Of a stretch of 64,000 nt of DNA, positions 51,691 to 60,613 are shown in pieces. The first letter of the stretch is position 1. Every line of letters starts with the position of its first letter. A program made the position numbers and the translations under genes. Where the stretch lies: contig JAWKWB010000008.1 of assembly GCA_041397775.1 (NCBI GenBank), forward strand, positions 186,001-250,000, given 5' to 3'. Source of the DNA: Ga0077555 sp041397775. GTDB taxonomy: Bacteria; Pseudomonadota; Alphaproteobacteria; Rhizobiales; Hyphomicrobiaceae. The notes beneath the pieces are model-generated. The model did not search any database and was not told where the DNA came from. It saw only the letters and a list, made by a program, of their open reading frames with translations.

Positions 51691-53146
51691 GATTGCCCTC
51701 GATCCCCCTGATGGCGGCCAGCGTCTCCTCCTGGTCGGAGAACGGCAGCACCGTGTCGCCTACGATCTGGCCGGTCTCGTGGCCCTTTCCCGCCACGAGC
51801 AGGACATCGCCCTTGCCGAGCAGCGCCACCGCTGCCTGGATCGCCTCGGCACGGTCGCCGATCTCACGGGCTCCAGGCGCACCGGCGAGGATTTCGGCTC
51901 GGATCGCCTCGGGGCGCTCGCTGCGCGGGTTGTCGTCGGTGACGATCAGCACGTCGGACTTGGTGGCGCCGATACGGCCCATGATCGGCCGCTTGCCGCG
52001 GTCCCGGTCGCCACCGCAGCCCACCACGCAGATCAGCCGGCCGGTCGCGAAGGGGCGCAGGGCGTCGAGCGCGGCTTCCAGCGCCTCGGGCTTGTGGGCG
52101 TAGTCGACGACGGCGATGCCGCCGCGAACCTCGCCGACGACCTCCAGCCGGCCTTTAACGCCGGCGAGACTCGGCAATGCCGCCAGGGCGGCGTCCGCCG
52201 TCTCGCCGCAGGCCATCGCCAGCCCTGCGGCCACCAGCGCGTTGCCCGCCTGATAGTCTCCGATCAGCGCCAGTTCGCAGGCGTGCGTGCGCCCGGCGTG
52301 CTCGACCTCGATCTGCTGGCGGAAACCGTTGCGCTCCACCCGCACCAGCCGCAGCGTTTCGCCGGCGTGTCCCGTGGTCATGACCTCGAGGCCGCGCGCA
52401 CGCGCCGCCGCAATGGCCGCGTCGGCATAGGCGCCGTCGGCATTGACCACGACGGGCTGCCCCGGCTGCATCAATTCCCGGAACAGCCGCAACTTGGCAT
52501 TCAGATAGGCCTCGATCGTGGGGTGATAGTCGAGGTGGTCGCGGCCCAGGTTGTTGAAGGCCGCCGCCGTCAGGCGAACGCCGTCGAGGCGGAACTGGTC
52601 GAGCCCGTGCGAGGAGGCTTCCAGCGCCAGATGGGTGACGCCGTCCCGGGCGAGCCCCGCCATCGTCGCTTGCAGCGTCACGGGATCGGGCGTGGTCAGC
52701 GAACCATAGACGGCGCCGTCCGGCCGCACCACGCCGATGGTCCCGAGCGAGGCCGCCTGACGGCCGCAGGCGGCGAATATCTGGCGCGTGAACTCCGCGA
52801 TCGACGTCTTACCGTTGGTGCCCGTGATGGCCACGACGGTTGCGGGTTGGTCGCCATGAAAGCGAGCCGCCATCAGCGCCAGGGCGCGGCGCGGCTCGGG
52901 TGCACGCAGCACGCACATGCCCGGAGGGACGGCGATCGCGGCATCGGGGCCGGCCAGGATCGCCACGGCGCCCGCTGCCACCGCGTCGGCAACGAAACGC
53001 GCGCCATCCGCCCGGCTGCCGGCAAGGGCGGCGAACAGGTATCCCGGCCGCACGGCGCGGCTATCGGGCGTGAGCCCTTCGATCTCCAGTCCGGACGGAT
53101 CGCCCTCGCAGGACGTCTCGGGTCCGAGCAACGCTGAAAGTTGCAT
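51683..53146 (-). CDS. murE: UDP-MurNAc-L-Ala-D-Glu meso-diaminopimelate ligase
   Basis: A 487-residue Mur ligase. VVAITGTNGKTSIAEFTRQI is the P-loop, TDDNPRSERPEAIRAEIL has the DNPR motif that selects meso-diaminopimelate rather than Lys, and ALEASSHGLDQFRLDG is conserved. The peptidoglycan is therefore mDAP-type. ATG at 53146 follows GGAG; a GTG at 53161 is possible. A 157-base gap separates it from ftsI and could hold a secondary promoter. Confidence 0.97.
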   Translation of the reverse strand: MQLSALLGPETSCEGDPSGLEIEGLTPDSRAVRPGYLFAALAGSRADGARFVADAVAAGAVAILAGPDAAIAVPPGMCVLRAPEPRRALALMAARFHGDQPATVVAITGTNGKTSIAEFTRQIFAACGRQAASLGTIGVVRPDGAVYGSLTTPDPVTLQATMAGLARDGVTHLALEASSHGLDQFRLDGVRLTAAAFNNLGRDHLDYHPTIEAYLNAKLRLFRELMQPGQPVVVNADGAYADAAIAAARARGLEVMTTGHAGETLRLVRVERNGFRQQIEVEHAGRTHACELALIGDYQAGNALVAAGLAMACGETADAALAALPSLAGVKGRLEVVGEVRGGIAVVDYAHKPEALEAALDALRPFATGRLICVVGCGGDRDRGKRPIMGRIGATKSDVLIVTDDNPRSERPEAIRAEILAGAPGAREIGDRAEAIQAAVALLGKGDVLLVAGKGHETGQIVGDTVLPFSDQEETLAAIRGIEGNRG

Positions 53147-53303
53147 GGCTGCTCCGGTCACCAGCTGGCCATGACCGACACGGTGCCGGTCTGCTGCCTG
53201 CGAGCGGCCAGCTCCAGCAGCCGTTATCTATTTTGCGTCGCCCATTGCGTCAAACGTCTGAAAACGTCTTTTGTCAGAATTTCCGGATTCGCCAGCCTCG
53301 ATC

Positions 53304-54980
53304 TCACGGATGTTCCGGCTCGACAACAGCCACCGCGTTCAGACGGCGCGGGAGCACACCCAGCACGGGTGCGATGCGCTCGATGAGGTTGGCGGTGACG
53401 GGGGCCGCATTGAGGCTGGCGGTGATCTGCCCGCGCGTACCTTCGGCCGGTTGCGGCTCGACGAGTGAGACGAGCGTGACGTAGCGTGGTGCGTCCATGG
53501 GGAAGGCTGCGAGGAAGGAGGCGATGACCGCCTTGCGCGCGTAGCCCTTGGGGCCGGGCATCTCGGCCGTCCCGGTCTTGCCGCCGACGCGATAACCCGC
53601 AACATCGGCGCGCCGACCGGTGCCGATCGCGGTGGTGACGTTGAGGCGCATGATCTCGCGGATCGCATCGCTGGTCTCGGGCGACACGATACGCTCGCGC
53701 GACGGCACGCTCGCCTGCTCCAGATAGTGTGGAGCCACCCGATAGCCGCCGTTCAATAGGGTTGCAGCAGCGGCCACGAACTGGATCGGCGTGACGGCCA
53801 GGCCATGGCCATAGGAGATCGTCACCGCCTCCAGTTCCTGCCAGCGCCCGGGAACCAGGGGTTGGGCGACCGGACCCGCCTCCGTCCGCATCGCCCCCGT
53901 GAGGCCGAGGCGGGCCAGAAACATCTGCTGGCGCGGCACGCCTGCTTCGAGCGCGATCGAGCCGGCGCCGACGTTGGAGGAGCGCAGGAAGATCTCCCGG
54001 ACGGTCATGGGGCGGCCGACGGGATGGGGATCGCGGATGGTGTAGCCGTCACGTACGATGGGGCGGGTGACGTCGTAGGTCTTGGCGAGCGTCGCGATGC
54101 CCTGATCGAGCCCCATCGCCACCGTAATCGTCTTGAAGATCGAGCCAAGCTCGTAGACGCCACCTTGCACCCGGTCGATGCTGTCCAGGTCGTCCGGGCC
54201 GATATGGTTCGGGTCGACCGAGGGCAGCGAGGCGGAACCGAGGATGGCGCCCGTTTCGACGTCCATGACGAGCCCCATCGCCGCCTTGGCCCGGTAGCGG
54301 GCCAGCCCCGCATCGAGCTCCGAGGCGAGTGCCTGCTGGATACCCAGGTCGATGGTGGTGCGCACCGGCGGGCGGGTGGACGAGCCCGCCCCGATCACCG
54401 GCTCGAGGCCCAGCGTCTCGTCCACGTGCCGCTCCAGACCGGCGACACCGCGGTTATCGACATCGACACGGCCGACGACATGGCCAAGCAGGGTTCCCAG
54501 CGGATAGACGCGCTTGGGTTCGCGCTGGAAGGCGAGGCCGGGCAACCCCAGCTCGTGCACCCGCTGCGCCTCGACGGGCGTCAGGTGCCGCTTGATCCAG
54601 GCAAAGCGCCGCGTGCGGTCGGACAAACTCTTGCGCAAGGTGGCCGCATCGAGCGTCGGCAGTGACGTGACCAGCTTCTCCACGGCCTCGTCGACGTCGA
54701 GCAGGATCGAGGGATCGGCATAGAGCGACGGCGCACCGACATCGGCCGCGATCACGTGGCCGTCGCGATCGACGATATCGGGCCGCGCGAACGTTCGCGC
54801 CACAGGCTCGGCGGCGTGCAGGCCGCCGCTCTCGCCGCGCACGAGCGAGAGACGCAGGATCTGGCCGGCGATCGCGGCAAGGCCGACGGCGAGAACACCC
54901 GCCACGAGCATCAACCGCGAACGCGAAAGGCTGCCCATGTCGAGCGCGGGGGGCGCGGAGCGTGCATTTGCGAACCGCAT
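53304..54980 (-). CDS. ftsI: Septal transpeptidase FtsI (PBP3)
   Basis: A 558-residue class B penicillin-binding protein that cross-links septal peptidoglycan. One membrane helix (LMLVAGVLAVGLAAIAGQIL, residues 23-42) is followed by the pedestal domain and the transpeptidase. The three active-site motifs are YELGSIFKTITVA (SxxK), FLRSSNVGAGS (SxN) and RVGGKTGTAEM (KTG). The ATG at 54980 lies one base after the ftsL stop. Confidence 0.97.
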   Translation of the reverse strand: MRFANARSAPPALDMGSLSRSRLMLVAGVLAVGLAAIAGQILRLSLVRGESGGLHAAEPVARTFARPDIVDRDGHVIAADVGAPSLYADPSILLDVDEAVEKLVTSLPTLDAATLRKSLSDRTRRFAWIKRHLTPVEAQRVHELGLPGLAFQREPKRVYPLGTLLGHVVGRVDVDNRGVAGLERHVDETLGLEPVIGAGSSTRPPVRTTIDLGIQQALASELDAGLARYRAKAAMGLVMDVETGAILGSASLPSVDPNHIGPDDLDSIDRVQGGVYELGSIFKTITVAMGLDQGIATLAKTYDVTRPIVRDGYTIRDPHPVGRPMTVREIFLRSSNVGAGSIALEAGVPRQQMFLARLGLTGAMRTEAGPVAQPLVPGRWQELEAVTISYGHGLAVTPIQFVAAAATLLNGGYRVAPHYLEQASVPSRERIVSPETSDAIREIMRLNVTTAIGTGRRADVAGYRVGGKTGTAEMPGPKGYARKAVIASFLAAFPMDAPRYVTLVSLVEPQPAEGTRGQITASLNAAPVTANLIERIAPVLGVLPRRLNAVAVVEPEHP

Positions 54981-54981
54981 A

Positions 54982-55356
54982 TCAGCGCCCTCCGTTCCGG
55001 TCGTTCACCGGGTCGGTACCGGGCGCGGCCGTCGTCGGCTCAGTCGCATCATCGTCGCGCGTCTCGTCGATCAGCCGCGCGATGCCGTCCTCGAACGCCT
55101 GGCCGATGCGCAGGTATTGGTGCTCGCGCACGGGCTCCAGGCCCTGGCGGCGGGCGAGCCGCTCGATGCGGTCGGGGCGCGCGAGATAGGCACGCTCGGA
55201 TTTCAGCACCGCGAGATCGGATTGCAGGCGCTCCGCGTCGCGTTCCTGCCGTTGCACGCGCTGCTCGATGCGCCGGGTATCGTGCTTGAGGGCATAAAGG
55301 GCACAGCCCGATCCGATGACCAGGACTACAGCCAGCAACTGGACAAGACGCGCCAT
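54982..55356 (-). CDS. ftsL: Cell division protein FtsL
   Basis: A 124-residue bitopic protein: an N-terminal membrane helix (LVQLLAVVLVIGSGCALYAL) and a periplasmic coiled coil (RRIEQRVQRQERDAERLQSD then LAVLKSERAYLARPDRIERL). The RPDRIERLARRQGLEPV stretch is typical of alphaproteobacterial FtsL. It joins FtsQ and FtsB to activate FtsW-FtsI. The assignment is backed by its place between rsmH and ftsI; the C-terminal tail is variable and acidic. Confidence 0.9.
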   Translation of the reverse strand: MARLVQLLAVVLVIGSGCALYALKHDTRRIEQRVQRQERDAERLQSDLAVLKSERAYLARPDRIERLARRQGLEPVREHQYLRIGQAFEDGIARLIDETRDDDATEPTTAAPGTDPVNDRNGGR

Positions 55357-55383
55357 CGGCCAACTCCGGTTCCGGCCGGACGG

Positions 55384-56409
55384 CTACCGGGGCACCTCCG
55401 GAAGACCGAGCACGGCCGCACTCTCGAGCGGGATCGCTGGCGCTTCGGTGCGCACCGCTGCCCTCAGCTTGGCCGAACGGGCGCGGGGGTTCGCGGCGAT
55501 CTCGTCTTGAGAAGGAGTTAACGGGCGCTGGTTAACAATTCGGAAACTTGCATGCTGTTCCGAATCATCCGCAATCGGCACATGCCGCGAAACCGCTGCT
55601 GCACGCCCGCTGCGATTGGTGAGGAAACGCTTGACGATGCGGTCCTCCAGCGAATGGAAAGTAACCACGACGAGGCGCCCTCCCGGCGCTAAAACGTGCT
55701 CGGCGGCCGACAGCGCGCGAACCAGCTCGCCCAATTCGTCGTTCACGTAGATGCGCAGCGCCTGGAAGGTCCGCGTGGCTGGATGCTTGTCGTCGCCCTG
55801 CGCACGGCCAGCGGCACGCGCCACGATACGGGCCAGTTCCGCGGTCGTCTCGATGGGCTTGTTGCGACGCGCCGCGACTATGGCGGACGCGATGCGACGC
55901 GATTTCCGCTCCTCGCCCAGCAGGTAGATGATGTCGGCGAGCGTGCGTTCGTCGGCCTCCATCACGACATCGCGCGCCGAGAGCCCCTCTCTGCCCATGC
56001 GCATGTCGAGCGGGCCGTCCGCCATGAAGGAAAACCCGCGCCCGGCCTCGTCCAACTGCATCGACGAGACGCCGATATCGAGCATCACGCCCTGGACCTG
56101 CGCGAACCCGGCATCCGACGCGATCTCGCCGAGTTCGGAAAAGCGACCATGACGCAAGAGAAGGCGGCCCTGCGCCGCGGCCACGAGTTCCTGCCCGCGG
56201 GCGATGGCGGTCGGGTCGCGGTCGATGGCCAGGACGTGCGTTCCAGGGACCGCCAGGACGGCGCGCGTGTAGCCGCCCGCACCGAACGTGCCGTCGATCA
56301 CCACATCGCCGTCGCAGGGCGCGAGCGTTTCCACGACCTCGCGCAGAAGGACGGAAATGTGAGGCGGAGACGATTGCGTGGGTTCGACGTCGGCATCAGG
56401 CGGGGTCAT
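55384..56409 (-). CDS. rsmH: 16S rRNA m4C1402 methyltransferase
   Basis: A 341-residue SAM methyltransferase that modifies N4 of C1402 in 16S rRNA (formerly MraW). PHISVLLREVVETLAP starts the fold, VVIDGTFGAGGYTRAVL is motif I, VLAIDRDPTA motif II, VQGVMLDIGVSSMQLDEAGR and FSFMADGPLDMRM are hallmarks, and VVTFHSLEDRIVKRF is near the C-terminus. Its start overlaps the mraZ end by 14 bases. Confidence 0.97.
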   Translation of the reverse strand: MTPPDADVEPTQSSPPHISVLLREVVETLAPCDGDVVIDGTFGAGGYTRAVLAVPGTHVLAIDRDPTAIARGQELVAAAQGRLLLRHGRFSELGEIASDAGFAQVQGVMLDIGVSSMQLDEAGRGFSFMADGPLDMRMGREGLSARDVVMEADERTLADIIYLLGEERKSRRIASAIVAARRNKPIETTAELARIVARAAGRAQGDDKHPATRTFQALRIYVNDELGELVRALSAAEHVLAPGGRLVVVTFHSLEDRIVKRFLTNRSGRAAAVSRHVPIADDSEQHASFRIVNQRPLTPSQDEIAANPRARSAKLRAAVRTEAPAIPLESAAVLGLPEVPR

Positions 56410-56899
56410 CGCTCGGCTTCCTTGCAGGCACCGCGGCCGACGCCGCGCCCAGAAGCTGGCGATGGGCGCTCACCTTTTCGCGGGCACGTGCGCGGCGCTC
56501 GTCGAAGCGTCGAGGCTCCCAGATCTGAAACTTTTCGCCAAGCCCGACAAATGTAACTTCGGTCTCGAGGCCGGCGTGCGCGCGCAGCCGCTCAGGAAGG
56601 ACGATGCGGCCGTCCTGGTCGATCGTGAGGATCTGGACGTCGCCGTAGAGTGCGACAGAGAGCTCGTCCCGCTCGTCCGAATAGTCCGGCAAGCCATTGA
56701 GAAGCCCGTCGATCTTGCGCGCAAGTCTTTCGCCGCCAGCATCGAGGGCCGGAGCGTCGAGCGAGGGGTAGCAATAGACGCCGAGGAGGGCGCCTCCGCC
56801 GTATCGGTCCTGCTCGAGCACCGACCTGAAGGTCGCAGGGATGGAGACGCGGCCTTTCGCGTCGATCTTGTTCGTGAATGTCGAGACAAAGCGGTCCAT
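56396..56899 (-). CDS. mraZ: Transcriptional regulator MraZ
   Basis: A 167-residue protein of two AbrB-like repeats, each with a DxxGR core: NKIDAKGRVSIPATFRS and TIDQDGRIVLPERLRA. In E. coli MraZ represses its own dcw operon by binding spaced TGGGN repeats, and a matching set lies at 57131-57165. The ATG at 56899 (MDRFVSTFTNKID) is the family start; upstream frame residues are not conserved. It is the head of the dcw operon and overlaps rsmH. Confidence 0.95.
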   Translation of the reverse strand: MDRFVSTFTNKIDAKGRVSIPATFRSVLEQDRYGGGALLGVYCYPSLDAPALDAGGERLARKIDGLLNGLPDYSDERDELSVALYGDVQILTIDQDGRIVLPERLRAHAGLETEVTFVGLGEKFQIWEPRRFDERRARAREKVSAHRQLLGAASAAVPARKPSDDPA

Positions 56900-57130
56900 C
56901 CCTCGTCTAGCAAGCCTCGCCCCGACGCCCGATACGCAGGCCACGCCTCACATCACGCGACCACTGAAACTCATCCCGTCCGACACACCCCGCTGACAAC
57001 TTCAGGCCACCGGCGAATTCCGTTTGCAGACCTCACCGGCCGGGTGCGGGCGGTCGCCGTCGGCTCCTCCCCCATAACCGGAGCCTGGCGCCGCAACCCG
57101 CATCCCTGGCCCGGTGCGGACGGGCATGAC

Positions 57131-57165
57131 TGGGATGCCATGGGATTTTATGGGTGTCAATGGAA
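57131..57165. promoter_or_regulatory. Four phased TGGGN-type boxes, candidate MraZ operator
   Basis: TGGGA (57131), TGGGA (57141), TGGGT (57151) and TGGAA (57161) occur exactly 10 bases apart, that is TGGGN with 5-base spacers, the pattern bound by MraZ in E. coli. The boxes read on the plus strand, 232-266 bases upstream of mraZ and 244-278 bases before the divergent gene at 57409. On the minus strand TTGACA (57155-57160) overlaps them and could be a -35. Confidence 0.7.
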
Positions 57166-57369
57166 TATTAACCATAATTCATGGTTTCACTGCCGGCGCC
57201 CGTGGCGCAAACAGGCCACTGAATGGCGCAGCTCGGCATGTCGCGTTTCTTGCGAAATTTCATATTGAAGGCCGCCAGAGGCTTCTCCGCGGGCGCGCGG
57301 TCAACGACACCTTCACCATGCCGATGGGAAAAAAATCCCACTTGATGCGCGGACGGATGTGTTGAATTG

Positions 57370-57396
57370 TTAAGGAAGTCTTAACCGTCGAGTAAC
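57370..57396. promoter_or_regulatory. Candidate CtrA box(es), TTAA-N7-TTAAC-N6-GTAAC
   Basis: TTAA (57370-57373) and TTAAC (57381-57385) have the 7-base spacing of the CtrA consensus; a third weaker half-site GTAAC (57392-57396) keeps the same 11-base period. It lies directly before the gene at 57409 and in the shared upstream region of the dcw operon. CtrA is the alphaproteobacterial cell-cycle regulator. Confidence 0.55.
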
Positions 57397-57408
57397 GATT
57401 GACCGCCC

Positions 57409-58245
57409 ATGTCGACAGCACCCGCGTCATTGCATTCCGCACCCGCCCGCAAGCCCACGTTCGAGCGCCGCAGCTGGCTCAACGACATCGTGGTCGACTA
57501 CGGCCCCGAGGACGTCATGGGCCGGCTGTTCCTCAAGGCAGACACCGAGCTGCGGGCAAAGGGCGTCAACTTCGCATTCGCCCCCCTGGAAGAGCTGATC
57601 GCGGTCAACAAGCAGCATTCCGACAGCTGGCGCCCGATCCTGCCGATCTTCGATCCGGACTGCGGCGGGGCGACGCCGGAAAACAGCTTCGCGCTGCTGG
57701 GCTACAACAACGACGGCGAATGCGTCACGGCGCAGGCGGCGCGGATCTATACGCTCACCAAGAACAGCCTCAAGGAAGAGATCGAGAGCCTGCGCATCTT
57801 CTACGCCGATCCGGAGCGGTCACGCTTGCCGGGAGAGCGCATGGAGGTCACCGCCCCCATTGCCGACCAGATCGACGGGCGCGTCGCCTTCGTCGGGGCC
57901 GTCTGGTACCGGCCGGACTTCCGCGGACGCGGGCTCGTCAACGTCATGTCGCGCGCCGTGCGGGCCTATGCCTACACGCGCTGGCTATGCGATTTCACGT
58001 TCACGTTCATGGCGGACAGCGTCTACAGCCAGGGTGTGGCCCAACGCGCGGGCTATGCCAACACGGACTGGGCGATCATGATGCACAACACGCCCGTCCT
58101 GCGCGGCGACGTGATCCGCGCCGCCCTGGTGTGGACGACGGCGGACGACGAAATCGCATTCTTCCGCAAGTTCCTAGCCGAGACCGACACGAAGGTCGAC
58201 GCGGTTGTCGATAATCGAACCGCCGATCAGGCGCGCGTCCGTTGA
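57409..58245 (+). CDS. GNAT-like fold protein of unknown function
   Basis: A 278-residue soluble protein. Its only recognisable element is FVGAVWYRPDFRGRGLVNVM followed by SRAVRAYAYTRW (residues 163-194), which looks like the acetyl-CoA loop (RGxGL) of a GNAT acetyltransferase; FMADSVYSQGVAQRAGYA could follow in that fold. The first 150 residues have no clear match. The gene diverges from mraZ and may share its CtrA and MraZ-type sites, suggesting a cell-cycle link. Its last 72 bases overlap the 3' end of the opposite-strand gene. Confidence 0.55.
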   Translation: MSTAPASLHSAPARKPTFERRSWLNDIVVDYGPEDVMGRLFLKADTELRAKGVNFAFAPLEELIAVNKQHSDSWRPILPIFDPDCGGATPENSFALLGYNNDGECVTAQAARIYTLTKNSLKEEIESLRIFYADPERSRLPGERMEVTAPIADQIDGRVAFVGAVWYRPDFRGRGLVNVMSRAVRAYAYTRWLCDFTFTFMADSVYSQGVAQRAGYANTDWAIMMHNTPVLRGDVIRAALVWTTADDEIAFFRKFLAETDTKVDAVVDNRTADQARVR

Positions 58246-59043
58246 GTTCTGGCCGGGCACGGGCAGAATGATGCGCTTGTAGCGCAGGCGCGTGCGCCCC
58301 TTGTGGGGCCAGCGGACAATTGCATCGACGTCGTCGATGCGCGGCTCGCCCGACCGCAGCGCGTCGGTGTAGGCCTCCGCGACCCAACGGCCGAACTGCC
58401 GGTCCGGCTGCTCCTCGATCGGGGCACCGACCGCGCAGGCCCGCCAGACGTCGAAGTCGGCATAAAGACCGCCGCCGAACTCGTCGAAGACGATCTTGTT
58501 GTCCGTCTGGTCCGGCTTGACGACCACATAGCGGTTGCCGAGCGCCTTCTCGAGCATCTGCATCAGCTCGCGCTGGCCGCCGGGCGTCTTGTAGCTCTGC
58601 CAGTTGGTGACGATCTGGTTCAACAGCGCGTTGGAATTGATCTGCGGAACAGACAGTTTCTGCGAGATGAAGTCGTGCGGCTTGATGCGCTGGCTGCTCG
58701 CCACGATCTCGTCCATGCGCTGCAGAAGCTGGGTGCCCGCACGCAGGAGCTCGATGCTCCAGTTCTCGTCGAACCACGACAGGACGACGCGCTCGCTGCG
58801 GGAATTACCGAGCCAGCGACGGAGCGCGGCGTAGGTCGCCTCGCCCACCATCGACGGCCGCAGCCGGATCTGGCTGGAGCTGCCATAGAGATTGATCGCG
58901 ATGAAACCCAGATTGGTCACGGCGTAGGTCGAAAATTCGCCGCCCGAGAAGGGCGAGTCGAATGCGCTACGCAACTTTCGAGATCCGCCATCCCAGATCT
59001 CACCTTGATCGTCGATCAACAAAAGCGACACTTTGCACCCCAC
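58174..59043 (-). CDS. Conserved hypothetical protein, possible PAS-like C-terminus
   Basis: A 289-residue soluble protein. GEFSTYAVTNLGFIAINLYG and ATYAALRRWLGNS occur early, and the C-terminal RYKRIILPVPGQ with IGGSIIDNRVDLRV resembles the closing part of the PAS_5-type proteins common in Alphaproteobacteria, where a line of RLxLPL is followed by an hydrophobic strand. That is a weak match and no function is assigned. The start is a GTG (59043; GTG at 59031 is possible). The 3' end overlaps the convergent gene by 72 bases. Confidence 0.5.
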   Translation of the reverse strand: MGCKVSLLLIDDQGEIWDGGSRKLRSAFDSPFSGGEFSTYAVTNLGFIAINLYGSSSQIRLRPSMVGEATYAALRRWLGNSRSERVVLSWFDENWSIELLRAGTQLLQRMDEIVASSQRIKPHDFISQKLSVPQINSNALLNQIVTNWQSYKTPGGQRELMQMLEKALGNRYVVVKPDQTDNKIVFDEFGGGLYADFDVWRACAVGAPIEEQPDRQFGRWVAEAYTDALRSGEPRIDDVDAIVRWPHKGRTRLRYKRIILPVPGQNSTDARLIGGSIIDNRVDLRVGLG

Positions 59044-59269
59044 AATCGGACGACTTTGGACGCACGCCGATGTCGCTTAATTGAGCAGAACTACATTGCG
59101 GAAGACTTAAGCCGGTCGGACCAAAGTCCGCTAAAGACTTGGGGTTCACCCGTGTTGGCGTCTTTGAGAAATTCCGATTAGCGGGTCGTTATCGATTGCC
59201 TCAAAAACGACACGGGGTACCGGGCAGGTGGCCCGGGTCTGCTCGATGTTGCGCATGGAGGCCGCTGCG

Positions 59270-60217
59270 ATGCCCCTGTTCCTGGCTCTGGTGGCGGTAA
59301 TTGCGGTGCTTGCCGGTCCGGCTACCGGTGCGCCGCCCAAGCCACGCCAGCTCACGTCGCAAGATGTCCTGAAGTGGATCGACCGGTACCGCGAGCGGCC
59401 GGCGCCGCAGCAATTGCCAGACGTCGTGCGGGGGATGAGCGGCATCGGGCTGTTCAAGGACCTGGATTCGGCCGGCATCTACATCGGCTTCATGGCCGGC
59501 GTGCTGCGCGACAATCCAGATTCCGCCGAGAAACTCGTCGCGCGCATGTTTCCCATGCCGCCGCCCGATCAGGTCGCGATCATTCGCGCCATCGCCTATT
59601 CGGGGCTGCCCAACTGGAAATCCCTGCTGGAGAAATTCGTCGAACGCATGCCGGCGCGAAAGGTGCTCATCCAGCGGTTCCTGTCGGGCAGAATGCCGAC
59701 CTTGATGAAACTGGCCTTGCACGAGTCGCCCGCCGCGCTCGATACACTCTGGGGGTTCTATTTCGCGAGCGGCCGGCTGGAGGCGATCGACCGGATCATC
59801 GGCGTGCTGGCCTGGGCGAAGGACGGCAACGACGTGGAGAAGCTGACGCTCGGCAGCATGGCGAAGTGGACCCTCGCCAACAACGCGCTGCGCGACAAGG
59901 ACCTGCTCGACCATCTGAAGCGGCAGATCGCCATCATGCCCAAGCCGGTCGCGGTGGAATTGCGGGATGTCGTGGAAGCCGCCGAGACGTTCGAGACGAC
60001 GAAGATCCGCAAGGCGGCGTTCGCCTCCATCGAGGAATTGAAGCGGAAGGGGCCCGCCTCGTCGCGCAACTTCATGTGGTGGGGGCAAACGGGGCAGACG
60101 GCGCTGGCGCTCGGTTGTGTCGTGGCGAGCGTGCTCGGGCACCCCGAAGTGGGCATTCCCTGCGTCGTCGGCGGTGCGGTTTCCTCGGCGGCCCTCAAGG
60201 TGCTGGCGCCGCAATAG
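59270..60217 (+). CDS. Exported helical protein of unknown function
   Basis: A 315-residue protein with a signal peptide (PLFLALVAVIAVLAGPATGA), then an all-helical body (VLKWIDRYRERPAPQQLPDV, FASGRLEAIDRIIGVLAWA) and a hydrophobic C-terminal hairpin (TALALGCVVASVLGHPEVGI then GGAVSSAALKVL) that may anchor in the membrane. I do not recognise a family. The ATG at 59270 is selected for its TGGAGG site 8 bases upstream and for the signal peptide directly after it; upstream in-frame starts lack a site. Alone on its strand, with repeat hairpins downstream. Confidence 0.55.
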   Translation: MPLFLALVAVIAVLAGPATGAPPKPRQLTSQDVLKWIDRYRERPAPQQLPDVVRGMSGIGLFKDLDSAGIYIGFMAGVLRDNPDSAEKLVARMFPMPPPDQVAIIRAIAYSGLPNWKSLLEKFVERMPARKVLIQRFLSGRMPTLMKLALHESPAALDTLWGFYFASGRLEAIDRIIGVLAWAKDGNDVEKLTLGSMAKWTLANNALRDKDLLDHLKRQIAIMPKPVAVELRDVVEAAETFETTKIRKAAFASIEELKRKGPASSRNFMWWGQTGQTALALGCVVASVLGHPEVGIPCVVGGAVSSAALKVLAPQ

Positions 60218-60525
60218 ACGGCGGGCGCATGGCCTGCGCGGGCACGTGGCCTATCGCCTTCGTTCGGGGATGGCGATAGTCTTCGGCCATGCGGTGGGCG
60301 AGGCGGTCCCGTGTAGAGCACCGAGCCTTGCGGCACGGCAAGTAACCAATCGGCAGGCTGGTGTGGCGTCGCGTCTTGATTGACCGATCCATGCGGCAAG
60401 GGGGGCGTCAACCAAGGCGCGCTGAACGCCACACCAAGCTTATCATTTATCTAATGGCCCTCATGTCGCACCAATATTGGAAAGCGGTTGCGGCTATGGG
60501 GCGGTTTTGGCGCGACCGGCCACTC
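60218..60525. other. Gap before the third hairpin-repeat cluster
   Basis: No gene, promoter or terminator is recognised here; it is the left part of a 499-base gene-free stretch whose right part holds two hairpin repeats. Confidence 0.4.
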
Positions 60526-60597
60526 GTGTTCCGGCTCCGACACCTGGTTCCCCGTGCATCATACTCTGGACCAAGTGTCGGAGCCGAAAAAAACACC
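60526..60597 (+). repeat. B-type hairpin repeat, decayed
   Basis: GTGTTCCGGCTCCGACACCT then GGT, loop CCCCGTGCATCATACTCTGG, then ACCAAGTGTCGGAGCC and a degraded foot (GAAAAAAACAC). It has one substitution in the stem and a damaged right foot relative to the 24.2 kb copy. Followed by the spacer CAACCGTATGATTCTA. Confidence 0.8.
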
Positions 60598-60613
60598 AGC
60601 AACCGTATGATTC

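Noticed and set aside
55515..55540. Two GTTAAC sites near the rsmH end
   Set aside because: They lie inside coding sequence with 8-base spacing and no promoter context.
57155..57160. TTGACA on the minus strand as the definite mraZ -35
   Set aside because: No acceptable -10 lies 16-18 bases downstream, so the promoter is not assigned.
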